Positions 18,067-26,433 of a stretch of DNA of 64,000 nucleotides are shown here, piece by piece. Numbering within the stretch: the stretch's first letter is position 1; every line of letters begins with the position of its first letter. The stretch is from CAWEQW01 sp963811365 (GTDB lineage: Bacteria > Actinomycetota > Actinomycetes > Propionibacteriales > Nocardioidaceae), in the NCBI GenBank assembly GCA_963811365.1, contig CAWEQW010000008.1, positions 124,001 to 188,000 of the forward strand, in the 5' to 3' direction. Made by a program: the position numbers and the translations under genes. The notes beneath the pieces are model-generated. The model saw only the letters and a list, made by a program, of their open reading frames with translations, did no database searches and was not told the origin of the DNA.

Positions 18067-18599
18067 CGGGCCTCCCTTCCTGGCGGTCGGCGGCGTGGCC
18101 GGGGAAGGACCGCCAGCGCCGAGCTCGGGTCGGCCTGGTAGCGGCCGATCAGCTCGGCGGTGGCCGCATCTATGCGGGCGTGCAGCGCACGCCGGTACTC
18201 GGTCAGCTGGTGCTCGGCCGCGCGCAGCCGCTCCAGCGCCGCGCCCACCGCGACGGGGTCGTTGGGGTCGATCTCGGTCACCCAGATCTGCTCGAGGACA
18301 GGCAGCTCGGGCAGCGGCTCGGCGGCCTGCACGGTGACGATCGCCCGGCGGCTGCGGCCGGCGCCGGTGTCGCCGAGTGCGCGGACCAGCTCGGTGAGCC
18401 GCAGTGGCCGCTCGTGGTGCCGCTCGGCCTCGAGGACGTCGATCCGCGCATGCACCAGCCGGCGCCAGTAGGAGACGCGGTCCTCCTCGCCGGACAGCCT
18501 GCGGCGGTACTCGCGCAGCTGCAGCAGCGACAGCTGCTCGAGCGGCACCGACGGGTCCTCGATCTGCACCAGTCCGGCGCTCCCTCGCCCCTCATCCAT
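18063..18599 (-). CDS. rsiG: RsiG-like anti-sigma factor with doubled c-di-GMP-binding-type motif
   Basis: 178 residues, two antiparallel-type charged helices. The Streptomyces motif E-x3-S-x2-R-x3-Q-x3-D appears as EDRVSYWRRLVHARID in the first helix (about residues 38-53). It recurs as EHQLTEYRRALHARID in the second (about residues 131-146), with His in place of Gln in both and Thr for Ser in the second. By homology it would hold the sigma factor when bound to c-di-GMP. The gene ends inside the sigma start codon, so the two are made in coupled amounts. The start is ATG 18599. The assignment rests on motif plus context. Confidence 0.85.
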   Translation of the reverse strand: MDEGRGSAGLVQIEDPSVPLEQLSLLQLREYRRRLSGEEDRVSYWRRLVHARIDVLEAERHHERPLRLTELVRALGDTGAGRSRRAIVTVQAAEPLPELPVLEQIWVTEIDPNDPVAVGAALERLRAAEHQLTEYRRALHARIDAATAELIGRYQADPSSALAVLPRPRRRPPGREAR

Positions 18600-18759
18600 G
18601 GACCCGATCCTGCCTGCGCGCCCGGCTCGCCGTCCCCCGCTCGGGGTGGTCGACGAGCGGCGGCCGACGAAGTTCGGGAGGAGTCTTAAGGTGACCGGCC
18701 GCGCCGCCGATCGTGAGGGTGGCTGACAGATCGCCCCGAACGCTCACCGGCACCGCGGC

Positions 18760-18890
18760 GACCTGTCCGCCGAATGCTCCCCTCCGTGGAGACCGCCTCA
18801 CCCCCCGGTGGTCCCCATCGGTCGTCGCATCCCCCCCGGTGCCTCGACCAGGCAACCCCCGCGCGATCCCTGAAGCCGCTGGGGGTTGCC
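18760..18890 (+). ncRNA. 6C-like small RNA (two C-loop hairpins) in the rsiG-dinB gap
   Basis: This 434-bp gap (18600-19033) has no credible gene. ACCGCC (18792-18797) pairs with GGTGGT (18807-18812) around a loop ending in six C. GCATC (18827-18831) pairs with GGTGC (18838-18842) around a loop of six C, extended by GTCG/CGAC across a small internal loop. A strong hairpin terminator ends the unit. Two stem-loops each with six or more C are the defining trait of actinobacterial 6C RNA. The 5' end is a guess. The locus is not the one I recall for 6C in Mycobacterium or Streptomyces. Confidence 0.55.
18851..18890 (+). terminator. Strong hairpin ending the 6C-like RNA
   Basis: GGCAACCCCC (18851-18860) and GGGGGTTGCC (18881-18890) are perfectly complementary over 10 bp around a 20-nt loop. 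It would terminate transcription of the upstream RNA, and possibly read-through from dinB on the other strand. Confidence 0.65.
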
Positions 18891-19033
18891 GCATGTCCGG
18901 ACCCGGCGTGCGGCCGGGAGCGGGGGTGGTGGCGGGGGACACGCTCTCGGCGAGCGCCTCCGCGTCTGCCACCGCCGTCCCGGCAGGGTCGCCAGACACA
19001 GGATTCCCCCTTCGCCCGAAGCATCGCCGGCCT

Positions 19034-20245
19034 TCAGGGCCGGTCGCGCCTCAGTAGGGTAGCGGGTCGCACGGCTGCCGCGCCGAAACGGGACGCGGCG
19101 CGGTCGACCGCGCTGTCTGCCTCGGGCCAGCCGTGCTCGCGGGCTCCGAGGACCAGCTGATGCTGCACGGTCGCCCGCGGTACAAGGCCCTCCACCCGCA
19201 CACCGACCAGTCGCACGCGCGCCCGCTGGAGGCCCAGGTGGGTGAACAGGTCGCCTGCTGTCCGGTACACCTCCTGGGTGACGTCGGTGGCCTCACCCAG
19301 CGTCTTGGAGCGGGTGATCGTCGTGAAGTCGGCGAAGCGCACCTTGAGGGTCACGGTCCGGCCGGCGACCCGGGCGGCGCGCATCCGGCCGGTCACCTTC
19401 GCCGAGAGCCGCAACAGCTCGCGGAGCACCACCTCCCGGTCGTCGGTGTCCCGTCCGAAGGTCTCGTCCGCACCGATGCTCCGGTCGGGCTCGTCGGGTC
19501 CTCGCCGCGGGGTGATCACCCGCCGGTCCTCGCCCCAGGCGAGCGCGTGCAGGTGCGCCCCGAGCGCCGGCCCCACCGCACGCCGGAGGGTGGCCACCGG
19601 GGTGTGCGCGACGTCGCCCACCGTCATCAGGCCCAGCCGGTGCAGCATCTCGGCGGTCCTCTCCCCCACCCCCCAGAGCTCGCCCACGTCGAGCGGGTGC
19701 AGGAAGGAGGTCAGGGCCTGCGGCGCGACCACGACCACCCCGTCGGGCTTGGCCTGCCTGCTCGCGAGCTTCGCGACCGCGACCGTGCCGGCCACCCCGA
19801 CCGAGCAGGTGATCGCCTGCTCGTCGTAGATCCGGGCCCGCAGCCCCTCCGCGATGGCGTACGGCGTCCCGAGCCGGCGTACCGCCCCGGAGACGTCGAG
19901 GAACGCCTCGTCGAGGGAGAGGACCTCGACCGTCGGGGTGACCTGACGGAACGTCTCCATCACCGACCTCGACACCGCGCCGAACGTCTCGAAGTCGGGG
20001 CGCACCACCACGGCGCGCGGACAGAGCCGGCGGGCCCGGGTCATCGGCATCCCCGAGCGCACGCCGTACTCACGCGCGCGGTAGTCGGCCGAGAGCACCA
20101 CCCCGCGGTAGCCGCCACCCACGACGACCGGGACGTCCTGCAGGTCGGGACGGTCCCGGACCGCCACGGAGGCGTAGAACGCGTCCATGTCGACGTGCAG
20201 GATCGGGCACTCCCGGGACAGCTCCGCAAGGTCCGGACCGCTCAT
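19034..20245 (-). CDS. dinB: DNA polymerase IV (DinB, Y-family translesion polymerase)
   Basis: 403 residues. Catalytic carboxylates are in ILHVDMDAFYASV (near residue 18) and LSLDEAFLDVSG (near residue 108). The thumb helix-hairpin-helix reads LWGVGERTAEMLHRLGL, and a little-finger domain follows. Both acidic motifs are present, so this is an active polymerase, not an ImuB-type pseudo-polymerase. The gene lies 24 bp downstream of the methyltransferase and is probably the last member of the LexA-controlled transcript that starts at DUF6504. Start ATG 20245. Confidence 0.94.
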   Translation of the reverse strand: MSGPDLAELSRECPILHVDMDAFYASVAVRDRPDLQDVPVVVGGGYRGVVLSADYRAREYGVRSGMPMTRARRLCPRAVVVRPDFETFGAVSRSVMETFRQVTPTVEVLSLDEAFLDVSGAVRRLGTPYAIAEGLRARIYDEQAITCSVGVAGTVAVAKLASRQAKPDGVVVVAPQALTSFLHPLDVGELWGVGERTAEMLHRLGLMTVGDVAHTPVATLRRAVGPALGAHLHALAWGEDRRVITPRRGPDEPDRSIGADETFGRDTDDREVVLRELLRLSAKVTGRMRAARVAGRTVTLKVRFADFTTITRSKTLGEATDVTQEVYRTAGDLFTHLGLQRARVRLVGVRVEGLVPRATVQHQLVLGAREHGWPEADSAVDRAASRFGAAAVRPATLLRRDRP

Positions 20246-20269
20246 CGCGGCCGACCCGTGACAGGGCGC

Positions 20270-21037
20270 TCAGCGGCGCACGGCGAGGACGTGCAGCTGG
20301 GTCGCCAGCGGGAGGTACTCCGGCCGGTCGGCCACGGCCTGCTCGAGGGCGACGAGCGCCGCACCGGCCCCCGGTTCGAGGTCCACCAGCGAGCTGGGCA
20401 CCAGGTCGACGAAGACCCGCACGGCATGCACCGCACGGGTGTCGAACCCGGTCGTCTCGAGCACCTGCCGGACCTCCTCGGCGGTGAACCGGTGCGGACC
20501 GCCGCCCGCCGCGGGATCGTCGAGCAGGGCCTGGGCCTGACCGAAGTGGCCGGCCATCGCCCGGTGGAACACCGCGGCGTGCCGCTGGCCGACCAGCAGG
20601 CTGAGCGTGCCGCCGGGCCGCAGCAGCCGGGCCAGCACGGTGAGCGCCGCCTCGGGGTCGTCGACGATCTCCAGCACGCCGTGACAGAGCACCACGTCGG
20701 CCGAGCCCTCGGGGACCAGGTCGAGCACGCTCGCCAGGTCGCCCTGCTGCCCGGTGACCAGGTCGGCGACCCCGCTCTCGTCGGCACGTCGGGCGAGGGC
20801 CGCGAGCGCGTCGGGGCTGGGGTCGACGACGGTGACCCGGTGCCCGAGCCCGGCCACTCGGACCGCGAACCCGCCTGTGCCGCCACCGATGTCGACCACC
20901 GAGGCGACCTCGCTCGTGGGCCCGTCGGCGAGCACCTCGGTGAGCGCGTCCCAGACCACCGCGGTGCGGGCGGCGCTGCGCCGCGGGACGCCGGCGTCCC
21001 GAGCGGAGGATCTGAGGGTGTCCCGGTCTGGCGACAT
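20270..21037 (-). CDS. SAM-dependent methyltransferase (class I)
   Basis: 255 residues. The Rossmann motif I VVDIGGGTGGFAVRVA is near residue 45, then VTVVDPSPDALAAL, VLCHGVLEIVDDPEAAL and LLRPGGTLSLLV. The substrate cannot be told; the fold resembles the CmoM/UbiE-like small-molecule or tRNA group. ATG 21037 is used because TAGGGT ends 7 nt upstream; an in-frame ATG at 21082 would overlap dnaE2. It lies 37 bp after dnaE2 and 24 bp before dinB, so it can be read both from the SOS transcript and from its own promoter. Confidence 0.85.
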   Translation of the reverse strand: MSPDRDTLRSSARDAGVPRRSAARTAVVWDALTEVLADGPTSEVASVVDIGGGTGGFAVRVAGLGHRVTVVDPSPDALAALARRADESGVADLVTGQQGDLASVLDLVPEGSADVVLCHGVLEIVDDPEAALTVLARLLRPGGTLSLLVGQRHAAVFHRAMAGHFGQAQALLDDPAAGGGPHRFTAEEVRQVLETTGFDTRAVHAVRVFVDLVPSSLVDLEPGAGAALVALEQAVADRPEYLPLATQLHVLAVRR

Positions 21038-21044
21038 GGCGCCC

Positions 21045-21050
21045 ACCCTA
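21045..21050 (-). promoter_or_regulatory. -10-like box TAGGGT before the methyltransferase
   Basis: TAGGGT ends 7 nt before ATG 21037, inside the dnaE2-methyltransferase gap. Suggests a secondary leaderless promoter within the operon. Confidence 0.4.
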
Positions 21051-21074
21051 GGGCACTGCTGCGGCAGGCCATGC

Positions 21075-24000
21075 TCATGCACCCGGACTTCCCGGGGAGG
21101 AGTGCCAGAGCTTGCGCGGGGGCTTGCCGTCCGGGTGCCCGGTCATGTGCTTGGTGTCCTCCCCGGCCGGCTTGACGTCGGCGTAGGGCGACATCGTGAA
21201 ACCACTGGAGTGCACCAGCACCCGGCGTCGTCCCATGCCACCGGCGGTCATGGCGTTGCCGCCCTGCGGCGGGTCGGCCATCACCGGCCTGCTCGACCGG
21301 CTCTCCGCGGCACCGCGCACGGCGTTCTCGGCGGCCTCGCCGAGCCCGCCGAACCCCTCCGGCTCGACGGCCATCGCGGCCAGGACCGCCTCGACGCCTG
21401 CGGAGGTGCCGGCCCCGGCCTCCTGCCAGAGGTGGTGCAGCACCGGCAGCTCCCAGCAGCCGGTGGCCCGCAGGGAGACCCCTCGCCGGCCGGTGCGCCG
21501 GAGCTCGCCGCGGACCACGAGCAGCCACGAGTGGAACACGGTCGCGGCGTACGGGCCCTGGACGTCCTCGAAGAAGGTGGCGTCGACCGGGCCGGTGCCG
21601 TCGTCCAGGGTCAGGAACACCACCCGGCGCCCGGAACGGATCGGAGGCGTCTGGGTCGCCACCTTGACCCCGGCCACGAGGAGCTCGGCCTTGCTCCGGC
21701 GCTGGAGCAGGTCGCGGGAGCGGGTCACCCCGAGCGCGTCGAGGAACGGGTCGTAGAACTCCACGACGTGGCGGCTGACGTCGAGGCCGAGGATCTCCAG
21801 CTCGGCGCGCACCCGTTCGGCGGCACTCATCTCCGGCAGCCCGCTGACCTCGCCGGAGTGCAGTGCGTCGACCGGGCCGTCCCCGAGGTCGAGCGCGAGC
21901 TGGACCGAGGTGACCGGGGCCGCCGGCCGGGTCGCCTGGGACTGCCGGGCGGCCTGCTGCCAGACGCCGTCGCGCTCGTGCCGGTCACTGCTGTTGCGCC
22001 CGGCCGCGGCGGTCGCGCGCTCGGTGGCGGCTCGGGGGGTGGGCCGTCCGGACAGGCCCCGGCCTCGGCTCTTCGTGGCCCGGTCGACGGCACGAGCATG
22101 CCGGTCGAGGTCGGCGACCTGCAGCAGCAGGTCCCGGCGGGTCACCCGGCCCCGGCGGCGCACCCCGAGCGGCGAGCCGATGCCGTAGAGGGAGTCGAAG
22201 GCGCCGGCCAGCACCAGCCGCTCCACCACGGGCCGCGAGACCCGGGCGCGGTGCCAGAAGTCGGTCAGCGAGTGGTAGGGGCGGGCGGCGACGATCCGGG
22301 CAACCTCGGCCTCGGCGATCCCCTTGACCTCGGCGAGCGCGAGCCGGATGCCCCGGCCGTCCCAGACCCCCTCGACCTCCTCAGGGCATCGCTCGACGAC
22401 GTACGCCTGCTCGCTCGCGTTGACGTCGAGGCCGAGGACGGTGACACCGAACTGGCGGGCGTCGTCGAGGATCAGCCGCTTCGGGTACATGCCGGGGTCG
22501 TGGGTGAGCACCCCGGCGAGGAAGTGCGCCGGGTAGTGCGCCTTCAGCCAGGCGGACTGGTAGGTCGGAAGCGCGAAGGCCGCGGCGTGGGCCTTGCAGA
22601 AGCCGAACGACGCGAACGCGGCGATCACCCTCCAGATCTCCTCCACCACCGCACGGGGGTAGCCGCGCCGCATCGCCGCGGGGAAGAACCACAGCCTGGT
22701 CTCGGCCATCCCCTCGGTGTCGCCGAGCGCCCGTCGGGCCTCGTCGGCCTCGGCCAGGCTGCAGCCGGTGAAGGTGGCGATCATCTCGATGACCTGCTCG
22801 TGGAACACCACCACGCCGTGGGTCTGCTCGAGGATCGACCGCAGGTCGTCGTGGAGGTAGCGCGGCATCGACCAGCCCTGCTTGGCGTCGAGGTAGGGGG
22901 TGACCATGTCGCTCTTGACCGGGCCGGGCCGGAACAGCGAGATGTCGGTGACGATGTCGTCGAACGTCTCGATGCCCGACTTGCCGACGAGCTCGCGCTG
23001 GCCCGGCGACTCGATCTGGAAGCAGCCGAGCGTCTTGGCCTGCGAGATCATCGCGAAGGTCGCCGGGTCGTCGAACGGCACCTGCTGCTCGTCGTCGAGG
23101 TCGAGCACGCGGCCCTCGACCCGGGCGATCTCGGCAACGGCGTGGGCCATCGAGGACTGCATGCGGATGCCGAGGACGTCGAGCTTGAGCAGACCGAGGT
23201 CCTCGACGTCGTCCTTGTCGAACTGGCTCATCGGGAACCCGGCGAAGCTGGCCTCCACCGGCGTCCGGTCGAGCAGGGTCGCGTCGGAGAGCAGCACGCC
23301 GCACGGGTGCACCGCGATGTGCCGGGGCAGACCGTCGAGGCGTTCGACGAGCCGGAACAGCAGGTCGAGCCGTTCCTCGCCGAGCCCGGAGGCGCGCAGC
23401 TCCGGGAGGTCGCGCAGCGCCAGCCGGGCGTCGCGGGCCCGGATGTGCGGGAACGCCTTGGCGATCGCGTCGATCTCCCCCACCGGCATGCCGAGCGCGG
23501 CACCCACGTCGCGCACGGCGTGCCGGACCCGATAGGTGTCCATCATCGACACGCACACGCAGCGCTCGCCGCCGTAGCGGTCCAGGATCGCCTCGTAGAC
23601 CTCGAGCCGGCGCGCGGACTCGACGTCGATGTCGACGTCCGGAAGCGCCTGCCGCAGCGGGGAGAGGAACCGCTCCATCAGCAGGCCGTGGCGCAGCGGG
23701 TCGACCCCGGAGATGCCGACCAGGTAGTTGACCAGGCTGCCGGCGCCCGACCCGCGCGCCGCGACCCGCACCCCGAGGTCACGGATCAGGTCGGTGACGT
23801 CGCCGACGGTGAGGAAGTAGGAGGCGTACCCGAGGCCGGCGATCACCCGGAGCTCGTCGTCGAGCCGCTTCCAGATCCGCTGCCGGGGGGCGTTGCCGTA
23901 GCGGCGGCCGATGCCGGTCTCGCAGCGCGCCCGCAGCAGCGCGTCGGCGTCCCGGCCGTCGCCGTGACCGAGGTCGGGGAAGTGCACCTCCCCCAGCCCG

Positions 24001-24956
24001 AGGTCGGCCCGCGGGTCCAGCGCGCAGCGGTCGGCGACCGCCCGGGTGTGGGCGAGCAGCCGGCGGGCGTCCCGCTCGCTGCTGCCGCCCAGCCCGGCGT
24101 ACCGGCAGATCTCCTCGGCGACCTCGGCCATCTCCTTGCCGGACTTCACGAACCCCTCGGCGTTGCCGCGGTCGACGTGGCGGGCGTCCAGCGGCACCAG
24201 CCGACGGGCCGCATCCAGGACGTCGACCGTCGGCGCGTCGGCGCGGTCGGCGTAGCGGACCAGGTTGCTCAGCACGGTCCCGAGCCGCGCGTCCCGGGCC
24301 ACGACGGCCATCCGGGCGGCGTGCGGGGAGGAGCCGGGACCGTGGCCGGCGAGCCGGTGGGAGACCAGCTCCACGAGCAGGTCGGCCCGGTCGACCACCG
24401 CACGCCACGGCTCCAGCGCGGCGCGGGCGAGGTCGTCGCGGCGCAGCGTGACGGCCCGGCCGACCTCGGAGGCCGGCCCGAGCATCACCAGGACGTCGCG
24501 CCCCGGGCGGCAGGACCCGAGGTGCTCGGCCACCAGGTCGAGGGTGGTGACCGGCTGCCCGCGCTCGCCGGCGAGGTGGGTGGCCGAGACCAGCCGGCAG
24601 ATCGCGGCCCAGCCCTGCTTGCCGGCGGCCAGGACGGTGACCCGCGGCAGCCGCTGGTCGCGGAAGGCGCCGCCGCGCACCGGCCCCCGGGGCTGCTCCC
24701 GGCCGGGCTGCGGCGGCGCGGGCAGCGCCCCGGTCGGCGCCATCGCGAGGTCGACGCCGAGCACCGGGCGGATCCCGCCCTGCAGGCAGGCCTTCACGAA
24801 CCGGACCGCCCCGTAGGTGCCGTCGCGGTCGGTCAGCGCGAGGGTGTCCATGCCGTGCTCGACGGCGCGCTCGACGAGCACCGGAGGAAGCGTGGCGCCG
24901 TACTGCAGGGAGTAGCCGGAGGCGACGTGCAGGTGGACGAACGGGTCAGGCGACAT
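21075..24956 (-). CDS. dnaE2: DnaE2 / ImuC error-prone DNA polymerase III alpha
   Basis: 1293 residues, longer than the usual 1050-1150. N-terminal PHP domain (FVHLHVASGYS, LALTDRDGTYGAVRF), polymerase palm with the catalytic pair in LPDVDIDVES near residue 440, helix-hairpin-helix region, and C-terminal OB-fold (VVFLTLDDGTGPVDATFFED). A low-complexity Arg/Ala/Thr-rich insert near residues 945-1010 separates the HhH region from the OB part. The ATG at 24956 lies inside the end of the HEPN gene. It is the mutagenic polymerase of the damage response, third in the DUF6504-HEPN-dnaE2 order and controlled by the SOS box at 25829. Confidence 0.95.
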   Translation of the reverse strand: MSPDPFVHLHVASGYSLQYGATLPPVLVERAVEHGMDTLALTDRDGTYGAVRFVKACLQGGIRPVLGVDLAMAPTGALPAPPQPGREQPRGPVRGGAFRDQRLPRVTVLAAGKQGWAAICRLVSATHLAGERGQPVTTLDLVAEHLGSCRPGRDVLVMLGPASEVGRAVTLRRDDLARAALEPWRAVVDRADLLVELVSHRLAGHGPGSSPHAARMAVVARDARLGTVLSNLVRYADRADAPTVDVLDAARRLVPLDARHVDRGNAEGFVKSGKEMAEVAEEICRYAGLGGSSERDARRLLAHTRAVADRCALDPRADLGLGEVHFPDLGHGDGRDADALLRARCETGIGRRYGNAPRQRIWKRLDDELRVIAGLGYASYFLTVGDVTDLIRDLGVRVAARGSGAGSLVNYLVGISGVDPLRHGLLMERFLSPLRQALPDVDIDVESARRLEVYEAILDRYGGERCVCVSMMDTYRVRHAVRDVGAALGMPVGEIDAIAKAFPHIRARDARLALRDLPELRASGLGEERLDLLFRLVERLDGLPRHIAVHPCGVLLSDATLLDRTPVEASFAGFPMSQFDKDDVEDLGLLKLDVLGIRMQSSMAHAVAEIARVEGRVLDLDDEQQVPFDDPATFAMISQAKTLGCFQIESPGQRELVGKSGIETFDDIVTDISLFRPGPVKSDMVTPYLDAKQGWSMPRYLHDDLRSILEQTHGVVVFHEQVIEMIATFTGCSLAEADEARRALGDTEGMAETRLWFFPAAMRRGYPRAVVEEIWRVIAAFASFGFCKAHAAAFALPTYQSAWLKAHYPAHFLAGVLTHDPGMYPKRLILDDARQFGVTVLGLDVNASEQAYVVERCPEEVEGVWDGRGIRLALAEVKGIAEAEVARIVAARPYHSLTDFWHRARVSRPVVERLVLAGAFDSLYGIGSPLGVRRRGRVTRRDLLLQVADLDRHARAVDRATKSRGRGLSGRPTPRAATERATAAAGRNSSDRHERDGVWQQAARQSQATRPAAPVTSVQLALDLGDGPVDALHSGEVSGLPEMSAAERVRAELEILGLDVSRHVVEFYDPFLDALGVTRSRDLLQRRSKAELLVAGVKVATQTPPIRSGRRVVFLTLDDGTGPVDATFFEDVQGPYAATVFHSWLLVVRGELRRTGRRGVSLRATGCWELPVLHHLWQEAGAGTSAGVEAVLAAMAVEPEGFGGLGEAAENAVRGAAESRSSRPVMADPPQGGNAMTAGGMGRRRVLVHSSGFTMSPYADVKPAGEDTKHMTGHPDGKPPRKLWHSSPGSPGA

Positions 24957-25404
24957 GCCAGCTCTCACCGGGAAGGTGCTCCTGGAGCGGGACGTGGCGG
25001 GTCATCCCGAGGGCCTGCTCGACCAGACCGAGGAAGCGGTCGGCGTCGCGGACCAGGTCGTCGGCCTCCCGCTCGGTCACCGCACGACGCGAGCCTGCCT
25101 CCGCCGCCGCGCGCTTGGCCGCGCCCGCGGAGAAGAACGCCGCCCACTCGGCGAGCTCGGGCGCGACCTCGGCGAGCAGCACCCAGGCGTTCTTCTGCGG
25201 CGACCGGCCGTGCCGGGTCCCGAGCGTGGGAATGGCCCGGGCGGCGAGCAGCGCCGCCGTGGCCCGGAGCGCCGCGACGTGCGCGCAGGCGTAGCGCTGG
25301 GGCACGTCCGAGGTCGTGATCGCCTCGCGCAGCGAGCCGGCGGCCCGTTCGAGGTAGGCATGGGTGGCCGCCGGCAGGGCGAACCCGGACCCAGAGGTCA
25401 GCAC
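24946..25404 (-). CDS. SAV_6107-family HEPN domain protein
   Basis: 152 residues, all-helical, with the family pattern YLERAAGSLREAITTSD, YACAHVAALRATAALLAAR and FFSAGAAKRAAAEAG. This HEPN-fold family is typical of actinobacteria and is found beside dnaE2. The biochemical role is unknown. The GTG at 25404 follows GAGGGG just after the DUF6504 stop. The gene overlaps dnaE2 by 11 bp, strong evidence for one transcript. Confidence 0.85.
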   Translation of the reverse strand: MLTSGSGFALPAATHAYLERAAGSLREAITTSDVPQRYACAHVAALRATAALLAARAIPTLGTRHGRSPQKNAWVLLAEVAPELAEWAAFFSAGAAKRAAAEAGSRRAVTEREADDLVRDADRFLGLVEQALGMTRHVPLQEHLPGESWHVA

Positions 25405-25415
25405 CGGGGCCCCTC

Positions 25416-25754
25416 TCAGTCCAGGCACCGGGACAGCCGCCAGCTGCCCTGCGCCCAGTCGAAGACCAGGTCGAAGACCCCGGAGCCGGCCGTGCCCCGC
25501 CCGGCCTCGACCCGCCACACCTCCCGCTCGGTGACCAGGTCGTGGGAGGCGAGCGCAGCCGCCGGCTCCTCGGCGCCGAGCACGGCGTGCACCCCGCTCG
25601 ACTGCCACCAGGGCCCGGTCTCCACCCAGTGCGCGAGCACGTCGCGCACCTTCCAGAGCCGGCCGCGCCAGAGGAACTGCTCCGGCCCCTCGACCGGCTC
25701 CTCCGTGCCCACCAGCCCCTTGCGCACTTCCACGGGGTCGTCGTAGCGCCGCAT
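25416..25754 (-). CDS. DUF6504 family protein
   Basis: 112 residues beginning RRYDDPVEV, with a compact beta-rich core (PEQFLWRGRLWKVRDVLAHWVE, VFDLVFDWAQGSWRLSRCLD). Members are small actinobacterial proteins found next to translesion polymerase genes. The function is unknown. ATG 25754 is preceded by GGGAGGCTGG. It is the first gene of the SOS-type operon, with the LexA box 75 bp upstream, and ends 11 bp before the HEPN start. Confidence 0.8.
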   Translation of the reverse strand: MRRYDDPVEVRKGLVGTEEPVEGPEQFLWRGRLWKVRDVLAHWVETGPWWQSSGVHAVLGAEEPAAALASHDLVTEREVWRVEAGRGTAGSGVFDLVFDWAQGSWRLSRCLD

Positions 25755-25828
25755 CCCAGCCTCCCGGTGTTGACGTCGCGGGCCCCGGGCGGAGGTGAGC
25801 GTCGAGGTCACCTCGCCGGGGAGCGTTT

Positions 25829-25844
25829 TCGAACATCTGTTCGA
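25829..25844. promoter_or_regulatory. LexA (SOS) box
   Basis: TCGAAC ATCT GTTCGA is a perfect match to the actinobacterial SOS palindrome TCGAAC-N4-GTTCGA. Flanking GAGCG and CGCTC extend the symmetry. It lies between the minus-strand DUF6504-HEPN-dnaE2 operon and the divergent YbaK-like gene, 75 bp from the DUF6504 start. Confidence 0.88.
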
Positions 25845-25918
25845 ACGCTCCTCACGGTACACCGCCGTTCCGACTGGACGTCAACCTCCGCCGGAAGATC
25901 TGGGGACGGTCGCCCGCC

Positions 25919-25924
25919 TAGGAT
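25919..25924 (+). promoter_or_regulatory. -10-like box TAGGAT before the YbaK-like gene
   Basis: TAGGAT ends 7 nt before GTG 25932. Consistent with a leaderless transcript. Confidence 0.5.
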
Positions 25925-25931
25925 CGGCCGG

Positions 25932-26402
25932 GTGACCGAACACCCCTCCGTGACCGCCTTCCGCGAGACGCTCGACCGACGCGGCGGCAGAGGCCGGGTG
26001 GTCGTGCTGCCGGACACGGTGCACACCGCCGCGCTCGCCGCCGAGGCGCTGGGCTGCCCCGTCGGCGCCATCGCCAACAGCCTGCTGTTCGACGCCGACG
26101 GGTCGCCGGTGCTGATCCTCACCTCCGGAGCGCACCGGGTGGACACCGCGAAGGTCGCCGCGGACCTCGGCGTCGGCACGCTACGGCGCGCCACCCCCGA
26201 CTTCGTGCGGACCCACACCGGCCAGGTGATCGGCGGGGTGTCCCCGCTCGGCCACCCGGCACCGGTGCCGACCTACGTCGACCCCAGCCTGCGTGGGTAC
26301 GACCAGATCTGGGCCGCCGCGGGTCATCCCGCCGCGGTGTTCAGCACGACGTACGACGAGCTGGTCGCCCTGACCGGGGCGACCGAGCTCGTCGTACGGT
26401 GA
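25932..26402 (+). CDS. YbaK/EbsC-family aminoacyl-tRNA deacylase-like protein
   Basis: 156 residues with the YbaK fold: VVVLPDTVHTAALAAEALG near the start, then IANSLLFDADGSPVLILTSG, HRVDTAKVAADLG and IGGVSPLGHP. Family members hydrolyse mischarged tRNAs (Cys-tRNAPro, Ala-tRNAPro). The VVVLPDTVHTA segment holds the usual small-residue pocket, but the exact specificity cannot be read. GTG 25932 is chosen from the TAGGAT box. Monocistronic, convergent with the amidase gene. Confidence 0.88.
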   Translation: MTEHPSVTAFRETLDRRGGRGRVVVLPDTVHTAALAAEALGCPVGAIANSLLFDADGSPVLILTSGAHRVDTAKVAADLGVGTLRRATPDFVRTHTGQVIGGVSPLGHPAPVPTYVDPSLRGYDQIWAAAGHPAAVFSTTYDELVALTGATELVVR

Positions 26403-26409
26403 GACGTCC

Positions 26410-26433
26410 CGCGCGGGTCAGCCGACCCGCGCG
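26410..26433. terminator. Bidirectional perfect hairpin
   Basis: A 10-bp perfect stem (26410-26419 with 26424-26433) and tetraloop AGCC lie between the YbaK-like gene and the convergent amidase, including the amidase stop codon. Confidence 0.7.

Noticed and set aside
20754..25319. 1521-codon open frame on the plus strand
   Set aside because: It is antisense to dnaE2, whose own frame has full polymerase motifs. The plus-strand product is Arg/Gly/Pro/Val-rich with no domain. GC-rich genes often give such long shadows.
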